Below, piece after piece: positions 23,887 to 32,749 of a stretch of 64,000 nucleotides of DNA. A model generated the notes under the pieces. That model had not been told where the DNA came from. It saw nothing but the letters and a program-made list of their open reading frames with translations, and did no database searches. The stretch is from positions 372,001-436,000 of the forward strand of contig CALNWN010000001.1 in assembly GCA_940746715.1 (NCBI GenBank), read 5' to 3'. Origin of the DNA: an uncultured Paraburkholderia sp. GTDB taxonomy: Bacteria; Pseudomonadota; Gammaproteobacteria; Burkholderiales; Burkholderiaceae. A program made the translations under genes and the position numbers. The stretch's first letter is position 1. The number at the start of each line of letters is the position of its first letter.

Positions 23887-25265
23887 CTAGTCGAGCGTGC
23901 GGACCCGGTCGATAGCCTGTTCGATCCGCTCGACCGCAACGACCTGTAAGCCTTCTATCGGCTGCTTGAGCGCGTTGGCCTTGGGAATCACGGCAACCGA
24001 AAAGCCGAGCTTGGCGGCTTCCTTCAAGCGTTCCTGACCGCGCGGCGACGGCCGGATCTCGCCCCGCGAGCCCACTTCGCCGAATACGACGAGCCCTTTG
24101 GGCAGCGGCTTATTGCGCATCGACGAATGAATGGCGAGCAGCACCGCCAGGTCCGCAGCTGGCTCCGTGATCTTCACGCCGCCCACGGCGTTGAGAAACA
24201 CGTCCTGGTCGAAACAGGCGATGCCCGCATGCCGGTGCAGCACGGCGAGCAGCATGGCGAGACGATTCTGTCCGAGGCCGACGGCGAGACGCCGCGGATT
24301 CGGCGCGTTGGCGGAATCGACGAGCGCCTGCACTTCCACGAGCAGCGGCCGCGTGCCCTCCTGCGTCACCAGCACGCACGAGCCCGGCACCGACTGCTCG
24401 TGCTGCGACAGGAACAGCGCCGACGGGTTGGCCACGCCGCGCAGGTCGCGCTCCGTCATTGCGAACACGCCGAGTTCGTTGACCGCGCCGAAGCGGTTCT
24501 TGATCGCGCGCACGAGGCGAAACGACGAATGCGTGTCGCCTTCGAAGTACAGCACCGTATCGACGATATGCTCCAGCACGCGCGGCCCGGCGAGCGCGCC
24601 CTCTTTCGTCACGTGGCCGACCATGATGATCGTGGTGCCCGACTGCTTCGCGATACGCGTCAATTGGGCCGCGCACTCGCGCACCTGGGCGACCGAGCCC
24701 GGCGCCGACGTGAGCGCATCCGAATACACGGTCTGAATAGAGTCGATGACGGCCACGTCGGGCCGCTGGGTCGGCAATGGTCGTCTGAATTTTTTCGAGC
24801 TGGATTTCGGCAAGCAATTGCAGTTCGCTCGCTTTCGAACCCGGCTCGAGCAACGACAACCGTTGTGCGCGCAACGCGATCTGCGCGGCGGACTCTTCGC
24901 CGCTGATATAGAGCGCGCGCTTTTCCGCGGCGATTTCGGCGAGCGACTGCAGCAGCAGCGTCGATTTGCCGATACCGGGATCGCCGCCGATCAACACCAC
25001 GCCGCCGGGCACGAGGCCGCCGCCGAGCACGCGGTCGAATTCGCTGACGCCCGTGGAAAAGCGCGGCACGTCGGACGCTTCGATGTCGGCGAGACGCCGC
25101 ACCGGCGCGCTTTTTGCAAGCGACTGGAAACGATGCGTGGAGGGCGCTTCGGCCACCGACTCCACCAATGTGTTCCAAGCCTGGCAGGACGGGCATTGTC
25201 CCGCCCATTTCGGCGATTGCCCGCCGCATTCACTGCATATGTACAACGTTTTTGCTTTTGCCACG
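23887..25265 (-). pseudogene. radA: DNA repair ATPase RadA/Sms, single frameshift
   Basis: RadA is a RecA-like, DnaB-type helicase that helps branch migration in recombination. From GTG 25265 the protein reads AKAKTLYICSECGGQ, with a four-Cys zinc finger (CSECG...CPSC), Walker A GGDPGIGKSTLL and SGEESAAQIALRA. Near 24770 the frame slips after TTIADP, and the other frame continues with RPDVAVIDSIQTVYSD, the KNRFG motif and the Lon-like C-terminal domain to TAG at 23887. The lesion is consistent with one extra C in GACCCAG. It is the only defect, so this is the pseudogene most likely to be a sequencing error. It lies 39 bases downstream of alr. Confidence 0.85.
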
Positions 25266-25304
25266 CGTTCTGCCCGGGTTGCGGTTGTTCTGGTTATTTC
25301 AACG

Positions 25305-26375
25305 TCACTCCGCCCGCACCGGCACACGCGGCGCGACCGCGCACATCAGCTCGTAGCCGATGGTGCCGCATGCGCGCGCGACGTCGTCGATGGGCAGCGA
25401 GGTGCCCCACAGTTCGACGCGCGAGCCGACGTTCGCCGTGGGAATCGGCGTGAGGTCGACGGTCAGCATGTCCATCGAAACGCGTCCGACGATGCGGGTA
25501 CGCACGCCGTCGACGATCACCGGCGTGCCTTCGGGCGCCACGCGCGGATAACCGTCCGCGTAACCGCACGCCACGACGCCGATGCGCATCGGCGCGCGCG
25601 CCTTGAAGAGCGAACCGTAGCCGACGGTGTCGCCTTCCGCGACGGACTGCACGGCGATCAGTTCGGAGGCGAGCGTCATGGCCGGCTGCAGGCCGGTGCC
25701 CTCGATGGCGGTCGACACACCCGAAGGCGACGCACCGTACAGGATGATGCCGGGCCGCACCCAGTCGAAGTGCGATTCGGGATGCCACAGCGTGGCAGCC
25801 GAATTCGCGAGGCTGCGCGCGCCGGCGATGCCTTGCACGCCGCGCTCGAACGCTTCCATCTGGTGGGCGACGCCGCGCTCGCCGTCGGCGTCGGAGAAAT
25901 GGGTCATCAGCGTAATCTGGCCGACGCCCTGACAGGCGCGCGCGCGCTCCCACGCGGCGCGGAATCGGTCCGGCGTATAGCCGAGCCTGTTCATGCCGCT
26001 ATTCATTTTCAACTGGATGTTGACGGGCTTCGACAGCCGCGCCATTTCGAGGATGCGCAACTGCTCGTCTGAATGCAGCGCCGTGGTGAGGCTATAGCGG
26101 TCGATGACGTCGATATCCGTCGGACGAAAAAAGCCCTCGAGCAAAAGAATCGGGCCCGCCCAGCCCAATTCACGCAACTTCACGGCTTCTTCGAGGTCCA
26201 GCAACCCGAAGCCGTCCGTTGCGCGCAGCCCCGGAAAAGCGCGCGCGAGCCCGTGCCCGTAGGCGTTGGCCTTGACGACCGCCCAGATTTTCGAGCGGGG
26301 CGCATAGCGGCGCGCGACGGCGAGGTTATTGGCAAGGGCGGACGTGTGAATCGTGGCTGAGAGGGGGCGCGGCAT
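25305..26375 (-). CDS. alr: Alanine racemase
   Basis: Alr is a PLP enzyme that makes D-alanine for peptidoglycan. The 356-residue protein is complete. Lys35 in [11 protein letters not shown] forms the Schiff base, and the opposing catalytic Tyr lies in CGYADGYPR near residue 255. Other conserved blocks are [12 protein letters not shown], the PLP-phosphate region [13 protein letters not shown], and [13 protein letters not shown]. It is divergent from lplT and upstream of radA on the same strand, the usual Burkholderia order. Confidence 0.97.
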   Translation of the reverse strand: MPRPLSATIHTSALANNLAVARRYAPRSKIWAVVKANAYGHGLARAFPGLRATDGFGLLDLEEAVKLRELGWAGPILLLEGFFRPTDIDVIDRYSLTTALHSDEQLRILEMARLSKPVNIQLKMNSGMNRLGYTPDRFRAAWERARACQGVGQITLMTHFSDADGERGVAHQMEAFERGVQGIAGARSLANSAATLWHPESHFDWVRPGIILYGASPSGVSTAIEGTGLQPAMTLASELIAVQSVAEGDTVGYGSLFKARAPMRIGVVACGYADGYPRVAPEGTPVIVDGVRTRIVGRVSMDMLTVDLTPIPTANVGSRVELWGTSLPIDDVARACGTIGYELMCAVAPRVPVRAE

Positions 26376-26593
26376 GGAATATTTTCGTAAAGACGCTTGC
26401 GAATCAGCGGCTTACAGAGCGTTTTCAACGCGCGGCAGCCCGCTGGGCGGTGCGATCAAGGATTTTGCTAGTCTGAACGCACCTATTTTCATGATATAAA
26501 GCCGTGCGCACAACCCATTTCGAACGGCATAAGCCCGGACGCATAACAAACGGCCGGGGCGGACAGACCGCAGCGAGGATAGCATCGCATCAG

Positions 26594-27901
26594 ATGAAAA
26601 AAGGTTTTTACACCATCATGGCCGCGCAATTTTTTTCGTCGCTGGCCGACAATGCGCTCCTGATCGCTGCTATCGCACTGCTGAAAGATCTACACGCCCC
26701 GAACTGGATGACGCCGCTGCTCAAGCTGTTCTTTGTGCTGTCGTACGTCGTTCTCGCCGCCTTCGTGGGCGCCTTCGCCGATTCCCGTCCGAAAGGACGC
26801 GTCATGTTCATCACGAACACGATTAAGGTGCTCGGCTGCATCACGATGCTGGTCGGCGCGCATCCGCTCATCGCATACGGTATTGTCGGTTTCGGCGCGG
26901 CAGCGTATTCGCCCGCCAAATATGGCATTCTCACGGAACTGCTGCCGCCTGATCGGCTCGTCGCCGCTAACGGCTGGATCGAAGGCACCACGGTCGGCTC
27001 GATCATTCTCGGCACCGTGCTCGGCGGCGCGCTGATCAGCCCGCATATCGCCGCGCCCATTCTGCGCCACCATATTCCCACGGTGAACACGCCCGCCGAA
27101 GCCGCAATGCTCGTCATCATGGTGATGTACGTGCTCGCCGCGCTCTTCAATCTGCGCATTCCCGACACGGGCGCGCGTTATCCGAAGCAGGAGCACGGCC
27201 CGATCAGACTCGTCACCGATTTCGCCGACTGTTTCGTCGTGCTGTGGCGCGACAAGCTCGGGCAGATTTCGCTCGCGGTCACGACACTCTTCTGGGGCGC
27301 AGGCGCGACGCTGCAATTCATCGTGTTGAAGTGGGCGGAAGTGTCGCTCGGCATGTCGCTTTCCGAGGCGGCGATCCTGCAGGCGGTGGTCGCCGTCGGC
27401 GTCGCCGGCGGGGCGATTTTTGCGGCCTCCCGCGTGCCGCTGAAGAAGTCGCTCTCGGTGCTGCCGGTCGGCATCATGATGGGCATTGCCGTCATGCTGA
27501 TGGCGTTCTACACGCGCCACCTGTTCCCCGCTCACTGGGGCGTGTACTTCGGGCGCATGCATGTGCCGGGCTACCTGATCTTCGCGTACATTTTTTTGAT
27601 GATCGTCGGCGGCCTGTCGGGCTTTTTCGTGATACCGATGAATGCGCTGCTCCAGCATCGCGGCCACGTGCTGCTGTCGGCCGGCCACTCCATCGCCGTG
27701 CAGAACTTCAACGAAAACCTCTCCGTGCTCGTCATGCTGTGCCTGTATGCCGTGCTCGTCTGGCTCGACGTGCCGGTCGCCGCGGCGATCGTGCTGTTCG
27801 GCACCTTCGTCTGCCTGATGATGTGGCTCGTCATGCGGCGCCACCAGGCGAACCAGCGCGCGTTCGACTCGGTCGCGCTGATCGGCGAAGTCAAGCACTG
27901 A
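26594..27901 (+). CDS. lplT: Lysophospholipid transporter LplT (MFS)
   Basis: LplT flips lysophospholipids across the inner membrane for re-acylation. This 435-residue major-facilitator protein has about twelve hydrophobic segments, beginning MKKGFYTIMAAQFFSSLADN, with AAYSPAKYGILTELLPPDRL and WIEGTTVGSIILGTVLGGAL typical of LplT. ATG 26594 fits the family start, although the nearest purine-rich motif (GAGGA) is about 14 bases away. In enterobacteria lplT pairs with aas; here no aas is adjacent. Intact. Confidence 0.93.
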   Translation: MKKGFYTIMAAQFFSSLADNALLIAAIALLKDLHAPNWMTPLLKLFFVLSYVVLAAFVGAFADSRPKGRVMFITNTIKVLGCITMLVGAHPLIAYGIVGFGAAAYSPAKYGILTELLPPDRLVAANGWIEGTTVGSIILGTVLGGALISPHIAAPILRHHIPTVNTPAEAAMLVIMVMYVLAALFNLRIPDTGARYPKQEHGPIRLVTDFADCFVVLWRDKLGQISLAVTTLFWGAGATLQFIVLKWAEVSLGMSLSEAAILQAVVAVGVAGGAIFAASRVPLKKSLSVLPVGIMMGIAVMLMAFYTRHLFPAHWGVYFGRMHVPGYLIFAYIFLMIVGGLSGFFVIPMNALLQHRGHVLLSAGHSIAVQNFNENLSVLVMLCLYAVLVWLDVPVAAAIVLFGTFVCLMMWLVMRRHQANQRAFDSVALIGEVKH

Positions 27902-27965
27902 ACCGTGTGCCCTGCGGCCACCGGCCGCTCGCGCCACTAACCCGCTTCGCCTGCCCGCTTTTGCC

Positions 27966-28775
27966 ATGACCCGACCCATTCCCAACGTGCTGACGATTGC
28001 CGGTTCCGACTCCGGCGGCGGCGCCGGCATTCAGGCCGATCTGAAGGCTTTCTCCGCGCTCGGCGCCTACGGCGCGAGCGTGATCACCGCGCTGACCGCG
28101 CAGAACACGCGCGGCGTCACCGCGATTCACGCGCCGGACGCGGCCTTCGTTACCGCGCAGCTCGACGCTGTTTTCGACGACATCCGCATCGACGCCCTAA
28201 AGATCGGCATGCTGGCGAACGCGTCGATCGTGCGCGCCGTGGCCGACGCGCTGCGCCGGCACAGACCCCGGCACATCGTGCTCGACACGGTGATGATCTC
28301 GAAGAGCAATCATGCGCTGCTGCTGCCGGATGCAGTCGCGGCCGTGCGCAACGAGTTGCTGCCGCTGGCGGATCTGCTGACGCCGAACCTGCCCGAGGCG
28401 GCCGCGCTGCTGGGCGGCATTCAACCCGCTGGCGATGAAGCCGCCATGGTCGAGCAAGGCGAAGCGCTGCGCGCGCTCGGCGCCCGCGCGGTGCTGATGA
28501 AGGGCGGCCATTTGAGCGCCGCCGACAGTCCCGACTGGCTCGTGCAGGAAAACGGCACGCTGCGCCTCGGCAGCCCGCGCGTGCCGGTGAAGAATACGCA
28601 CGGCACGGGCTGCACGCTGTCGTCGGCGATTGCCGCGCTGATTCCGCAACGCGACGATCTCGCAAGCGCCGTCGCGGATGCCAAGCAGTATTTGACCGGC
28701 GCATTGCAGGCGAGCGACCGCCTCGACGTCGGCAGCGGCGTCGGGCCCGTGCATCATTTCTACCGATGGTGGTAA
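27966..28775 (+). CDS. thiD: Hydroxymethylpyrimidine/phosphomethylpyrimidine kinase
   Basis: ThiD phosphorylates HMP and HMP-P in thiamine synthesis. The 269-residue ribokinase-fold protein has the N-terminal substrate motif IAGSDSGGGAGIQADLK (residues 11-27), TALTAQNT, LTPNLPEAAALLG and the catalytic anion hole NTHGTGCTLSSAIAA with its Asp/Cys region near residue 210. Intact and of normal length. It is 64 bases after lplT in the same orientation. Confidence 0.96.
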   Translation: MTRPIPNVLTIAGSDSGGGAGIQADLKAFSALGAYGASVITALTAQNTRGVTAIHAPDAAFVTAQLDAVFDDIRIDALKIGMLANASIVRAVADALRRHRPRHIVLDTVMISKSNHALLLPDAVAAVRNELLPLADLLTPNLPEAAALLGGIQPAGDEAAMVEQGEALRALGARAVLMKGGHLSAADSPDWLVQENGTLRLGSPRVPVKNTHGTGCTLSSAIAALIPQRDDLASAVADAKQYLTGALQASDRLDVGSGVGPVHHFYRWW

Positions 28776-28784
28776 CGCGGCGCC

Positions 28785-29796
28785 CTACTGCCGCGCGTAG
28801 TCTCGCGCCCGCTGAGGCCAGTCGTCGGGGACGATGAAACCGCGCGCCCGTTCGAGCAGATTGCCGGCGCTGTCTTCGGCGAACGAAGCGACCATCATCG
28901 GAACAGGTTGATGTGAGGTTTGCAACGCAAGCGTTTCGGCGTCGGCGAAAAGCGTGTTCAACGCGTCGCGTTCGTGGGCCGCACGGCGCCGCGGCGCCAA
29001 CCATTCGAGGCGCGGCAGCACGCGCCAATGCCGGCCGTGCGCTGACGCGAACTCCGGCCAGTCGCTATGGGTCACCCACCAGCCGCGGCCATGCCCGGGA
29101 TCGAGTTCGACGGGATCCACGGCCGTCTCGCCGTGCCGATAGAACAGCCAGCCTTTGACGAACATTTGCGGCGTCCACCTGCCCGGATAGCCGGTCGACG
29201 CGAACTCCTCGCGCGCGCTCAACGGCAACTGATGGCCGAGCAGATGCGCGAGCTTCAGGTCGAAGCGGTCCTTCAGATTCGGGCCCACGTAGTCGGATAG
29301 CTGGGAAGCCTGGTGTGCGTCTGCGTGACCGGCATGCAGGTAGCACTTCACCGCGAGTTCCCAGTGGAGCTGGGTGCCCTCTTGCGTCGTCAGCAGGAAA
29401 TCGCATTCGCCGAGCGTGATGCCCGCACGGCGCAGCGGCACGCCGGCCGCGACGAGCCGCGCGGCCCGGCCCATGTTGCAGGAACCAGCCCAGCAGGCGT
29501 TTGGCGTAGCGGCCGAGCCGCGTGATGCGCGTCGCGGCGAGCTCGCGATGCAAGGGCTCGGGCGCCGTATCCAGCACGCGTAAGAAGCGCAGCGTCCCGG
29601 CGAGTTGATCGGGAGTATGAAAAAGCGTGGCCAGCTCGCCCACCGGCGGTTGCGCACGCAACAAATCGGCGCTAAAGAGCAGTCACGCGAGATCGCGCAC
29701 GGCCGCGTCGTGCAGCGTCTCGAGCAGATTGCGAAGCGTCGCGGGCTCGGCGCGCAGCAGGTCAGCGCCGCTTGCCGGCGTTGGCTCCGCGCTCAC
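28785..29796 (-). pseudogene. Broken DUF1853 family protein
   Basis: DUF1853 is a conserved proteobacterial family of unknown function with a nuclease-like pattern. Reading from a GTG at 29796 that overlaps the udg stop (GTGA), the frame has TGA at about 29683-29685, in RDLA-stop-LLFSADLLRAQPPVG (probably TGG to TGA). It slips near 29470, after LGWFLQHGPGRA, into RLVAAGVPLRRAGITLGECD. The conserved GECDFLLTTQEGTQ and HWELAVKCYLHAGH blocks are still readable to the stop. Two independent lesions support a true pseudogene. Confidence 0.8.
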
Positions 29797-30629
29797 CGCG
29801 GCGCCGCGTCCGACGCCGCGCCGCCTTCGCGCCCCGCTTCACCCCCCGCCGCTCGCCAAGTATCGCGCGCGAGACACAGATCGGCCCACGCCTTGGCCTT
29901 GTCGGGCAGGCTGCGCAGCAGATAGGCCGGGTGATACGTGACGATCACCGGCACGCCCTCGTATTGGTGGACGCGCCCGCGCAGCGACGAAATGCTCGCG
30001 TCGGTCTTGAGCAGACTTTGCGCGGCGAAGCGGCCCAGCGCGACGATCAGCTTCGGCTTGACGAGCTCCACCTGGCGTTGCAGATAGGGTTCGCAGCGCG
30101 CGACTTCGTCCGGTTCGGGATTGCGGTTGCCCGGCGGCCGGCACTTGATGACGTTGGCGATATACACGTTGGCGCCGCGCGCGAGCGTGAGCGAACGCAG
30201 CATATTGTCGAGCAGCTTGCCGGCCTGGCCGACGAAGGGCTCGCCCACGCGGTCCTCGTTTTCGCCGGGCGCTTCGCCGATCAGCATCCAGTCGGCGTTG
30301 CAATCGCCGACGCCGAATACGGCTTTGGTGCGCTTTTCGCACAGCCGGCAACGCTCGCAGTTCGCGACGCGCTCCGAGAGCGCGTCCCAGTCGAGCGTAT
30401 GGATGGCCGGCAGCGCGGGTACAACGGCGTCGGCTTCGCGCATCGGCACACTGGCGCGCGCCGCCGTGCCCGGCGCATTCTGCGGCGGCAAGCCGGCCGC
30501 GGAAGTCTCGGGCGCGCCGCCCTGCTCCACACTCAGCCCGGCAGCCGCTTCCTGCGCCGCGGCCATCCCGCGACGCACCCAGCGCGGCGCGAGTCCGAAC
30601 TCTTCCAGTACCGATTCATTGAGCGCCAT
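29793..30629 (-). CDS. Uracil-DNA glycosylase, family 4 (4Fe-4S)
   Basis: This enzyme removes uracil from DNA. The 278-residue protein has the family 4 pattern: cluster Cys91 and Cys94 (CERCRLC), Cys163 and Cys179; motif IGEAPGENEDRVGEPFVGQAG; and the HPAYLLRS motif near the C terminus. An approximately 80-residue Ala/Pro-rich N-terminal extension precedes the catalytic domain. The start ATG overlaps the end of rimI by 14 bases, and the stop overlaps the DUF1853 remnant, forming a tsaB-rimI-udg-DUF1853 operon. Intact. Confidence 0.95.
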   Translation of the reverse strand: MALNESVLEEFGLAPRWVRRGMAAAQEAAAGLSVEQGGAPETSAAGLPPQNAPGTAARASVPMREADAVVPALPAIHTLDWDALSERVANCERCRLCEKRTKAVFGVGDCNADWMLIGEAPGENEDRVGEPFVGQAGKLLDNMLRSLTLARGANVYIANVIKCRPPGNRNPEPDEVARCEPYLQRQVELVKPKLIVALGRFAAQSLLKTDASISSLRGRVHQYEGVPVIVTYHPAYLLRSLPDKAKAWADLCLARDTWRAAGGEAGREGGAASDAAPR

Positions 30630-31110
30630 CCGCGCCCTCCCTCACAAACGATAAACGCATCACCATGGCGTCCTCCCGGCTGCGATGCCGCGCCGGATAA
30701 TAGTTCTTGCGCCGGCCAATCGACGTGAAGCCGAACCGCTCGTAAAGCCGGATCGCGCGATGGTTCGACGGGCGCACTTCGAGCAGCAGTCCGTCGAGTT
30801 TTTCGGCGCGCGTAATGCGCACAGCCTCGCGCAGCAGCGCGAGCCCGGCGCCGGCGCCTTGCGCGGCGGGCGCGACACACAGATTGAGCAGATGCATTTC
30901 GTCGACGACGGGCATCAGCACGCAATACCCGATCAGCGTGCCCGTGACGTGCCGCAGACACACGCCGAAATAGCCGTTGCGCAGCGAGTCGCCGAAATTG
31001 CCGCGGCTCCAGGGGAATTCATAGGCGAGCTTTTCGATGGCGGCCACTTCGTCCAGGTCGCCTTCCGTCATCGGCGGCATGTAGCGGTCCGCCAGCAGCA
31101 CGCCGCTCAT
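30616..31110 (-). CDS. rimI: Ribosomal protein S18 alanine N-acetyltransferase
   Basis: RimI acetylates the N-terminal alanine of ribosomal protein bS18. The 164-residue GNAT protein has the acetyl-CoA loop LCVAPAAQGAGAGLALLREA and the C-terminal VRPSNHRAIRLYERFGF pattern of RimI. Its ATG overlaps the tsaB stop (ATGA). The tsaB-rimI pairing is conserved in many proteobacteria, which supports RimI over a generic GNAT. Confidence 0.95.
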   Translation of the reverse strand: MSGVLLADRYMPPMTEGDLDEVAAIEKLAYEFPWSRGNFGDSLRNGYFGVCLRHVTGTLIGYCVLMPVVDEMHLLNLCVAPAAQGAGAGLALLREAVRITRAEKLDGLLLEVRPSNHRAIRLYERFGFTSIGRRKNYYPARHRSREDAMVMRLSFVREGADGAQ

Positions 31111-31916
31111 GGCCGCCCCTCTCGCGACGCGGGGTCGTGGGCGGCATTGGCAAGCGAAGCGGCCTGCCCTGCTTTGGCCGCTTTCTCCGCGATGCGCTCG
31201 GCCGTGGTCTGCGCAACCTTGTTGCGCACGTACTCGGGCGCGGCCTGCTCGGCGGGTACGGTGCGGCCCGCGTGGGAGGCCCTCAGCGCCGCGTAGGCGA
31301 GCGGCAGCGCATGTGGCAAGGCCTCGTGATCGACGGTTCGGGCGGCGGCGGTGCCCGGCAGCCGCGCGCCGAAAGCCGCGGCCGCATTGCCCGCGAGCGT
31401 GAACGGCGCGTCGGGCAGGACGAGCCGCTCCGGCGTATCCAGCGATGCGCCGTGCACGACGCGCCATTCGCCTTGTGCGTCGTCCCACGCGTAGTCGGCC
31501 CAGTAAATCTCGTCCATGCGGGCGTCGAGCGCCGCCAGCACACGCGTCGCCGCCGGATCGCGGCGCCGGGCGCTCTCGGCGCAGACGAGCAGCGTGCTGA
31601 CCGGCACGACCGGCAGATCGAGGCCGAACGCGAGCCCTTGCGCGACGCCTGTGGCGGTACGCAGTCCGGTGAACGAGCCCGGCCCCGAACCGAACGCGAT
31701 TGCGTTGCAGTCGGCGAGCGCGAGGCCGGCTTCGTCGAAAAGTTCGCGGATGGCGGGCAGCAGGCGCGTGCTGGACACGGCGCCCGTCTGTTCGTGGCGG
31801 ACCCACGCGCGCGGCTCGGCGCGCGCCTGTTCCGTGGTGTCGACGGCGGCGGACAACAGCGCGACCGAGCAGAATTCGGTGGAGGTATCGAGGGCAAGAA
31901 GCACGGTCTGAGTCAT
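31107..31916 (-). CDS. tsaB: tRNA threonylcarbamoyladenosine biosynthesis protein TsaB
   Basis: TsaB partners TsaD in making t6A37 of ANN-decoding tRNAs. The 269-residue ASKHA-fold protein begins MTQTVLLALDTSTEFCSVAL and has the family hallmark FGSGPGSFTGLRTATGVAQG followed by VLAALDARMDEIYWA. The C terminus is Ala-rich and longer than in E. coli. ATG 31916 is chosen because homology starts exactly there. Intact. Confidence 0.96.
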   Translation of the reverse strand: MTQTVLLALDTSTEFCSVALLSAAVDTTEQARAEPRAWVRHEQTGAVSSTRLLPAIRELFDEAGLALADCNAIAFGSGPGSFTGLRTATGVAQGLAFGLDLPVVPVSTLLVCAESARRRDPAATRVLAALDARMDEIYWADYAWDDAQGEWRVVHGASLDTPERLVLPDAPFTLAGNAAAAFGARLPGTAAARTVDHEALPHALPLAYAALRASHAGRTVPAEQAAPEYVRNKVAQTTAERIAEKAAKAGQAASLANAAHDPASREGRP

Positions 31917-32061
31917 GGACCGTATTGTAATCGGCGCCGCGCGCGCCGATGCGGTTTGGTCGCGCTCGCACCCCCTGGCGTTTGGAATAAGCCCTCGGCC
32001 ACGCGGCGGCATCGGGTTGTTATGATCGCAGGCCCTGACCATCCCGCCGGAGGGCATCAAG

Positions 32062-32331
32062 ATGACGGATCTCGACACCCAGTTCACACAAGCGCAGGAA
32101 GACGTCAAGCAACTGCCCGAGCGCCCGGGCAACCTCACGCTGCTGCGCCTCTATGCGCTCTTCAAGCAGGCGAGCGAAGGCGACGTGCATGGCGACAAGC
32201 CGGGCTTCACCGACATCGTCGGCAAGTACAAGTACGACGCGTGGGCCGCCCTGAAAGGCACTTCGCAGGATACGGCGAAGCAGCAATACGTGGAACTCGT
32301 CGAATCGCTGAAGAGCGGCGCGTCTGCCTGA
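32062..32331 (+). CDS. Acyl-CoA-binding protein
   Basis: This 89-residue four-helix protein binds long-chain acyl-CoA in the cytosol. The signature is nearly complete: YALFKQASEGDV, then KPGFTDIVGKYKYDAWAALK and GTSQDTAKQQYVELVE. ACBP is chiefly eukaryotic but is known in Burkholderiales and some other proteobacteria. GGAGGGCATCAAG precedes the ATG. It is a monocistronic unit with its own terminator. Confidence 0.95.
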   Translation: MTDLDTQFTQAQEDVKQLPERPGNLTLLRLYALFKQASEGDVHGDKPGFTDIVGKYKYDAWAALKGTSQDTAKQQYVELVESLKSGASA

Positions 32332-32336
32332 AACTG

Positions 32337-32384
32337 CGGGCGGCCTGGGGGGCGCCTGCTGGCGCCGCCGTGCCGCCCGTTTTG
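32337..32384 (+). terminator. Terminator after the acyl-CoA-binding protein gene
   Basis: CGGGCGGC and GCCGCCCG pair around a 27-base GC-rich loop that can itself fold (GGCGCC pairs), followed by TTTTG. Confidence 0.65.
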
Positions 32385-32749
32385 CCCTAAGAAATCTCCT
32401 AAGTGGCGCACTGCAACAAAACCCTATACAATGCCGTCTGCACTTCACTGCTTTGCCCGGCTTTCACCAGCGGGCCGTTGCGGCTCAGCGCCTCGTAGCG
32501 TTTAGCTCCAATCCAGTTTAGAACCTGTCCCCTCCTGCCTAGCCCTCTACGGGCGATCATGTCCTAGGCTGGCGGCAAGCCATGTTGGCGTGTCGCATCC
32601 GATACAGCTTCTAACGAAAAACTCGCCTTCATTGTCGCGAGTTGCCCTCGTTTTTCGATTTGCTCGCTGCTTCTTTGCTCGCTGAATCCGACGACTTGGG
32701 TATGCCGATTGGCGCCGACGTTTTAACTCCCTGTGTTTTAAGGATTCTC
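32385..32749 (+). promoter_or_regulatory. Long leader region of the DEAD-box helicase gene
   Basis: 365 bases without a credible gene. A TATACA-type -10 element lies near 32425-32430, so the transcript may carry a leader of about 300 bases. Long leaders are common on cold-induced DEAD-box mRNAs. The bases just before the ATG are ordinary (TTTTAAGGATTCTC, with AAGGA at spacing 5). The promoter call is weak. Confidence 0.3.

Noticed and set aside
24760..24790. Programmed frameshift in radA or other split genes
   Set aside because: No slippery heptamer with a downstream structure was recognised, and the shifts occur in many unrelated genes.
30616..31971. 451-codon fused ORF ending in rimI
   Set aside because: The upstream part is an out-of-frame reading of tsaB; the true rimI begins at 31110 with an ATGA overlap.
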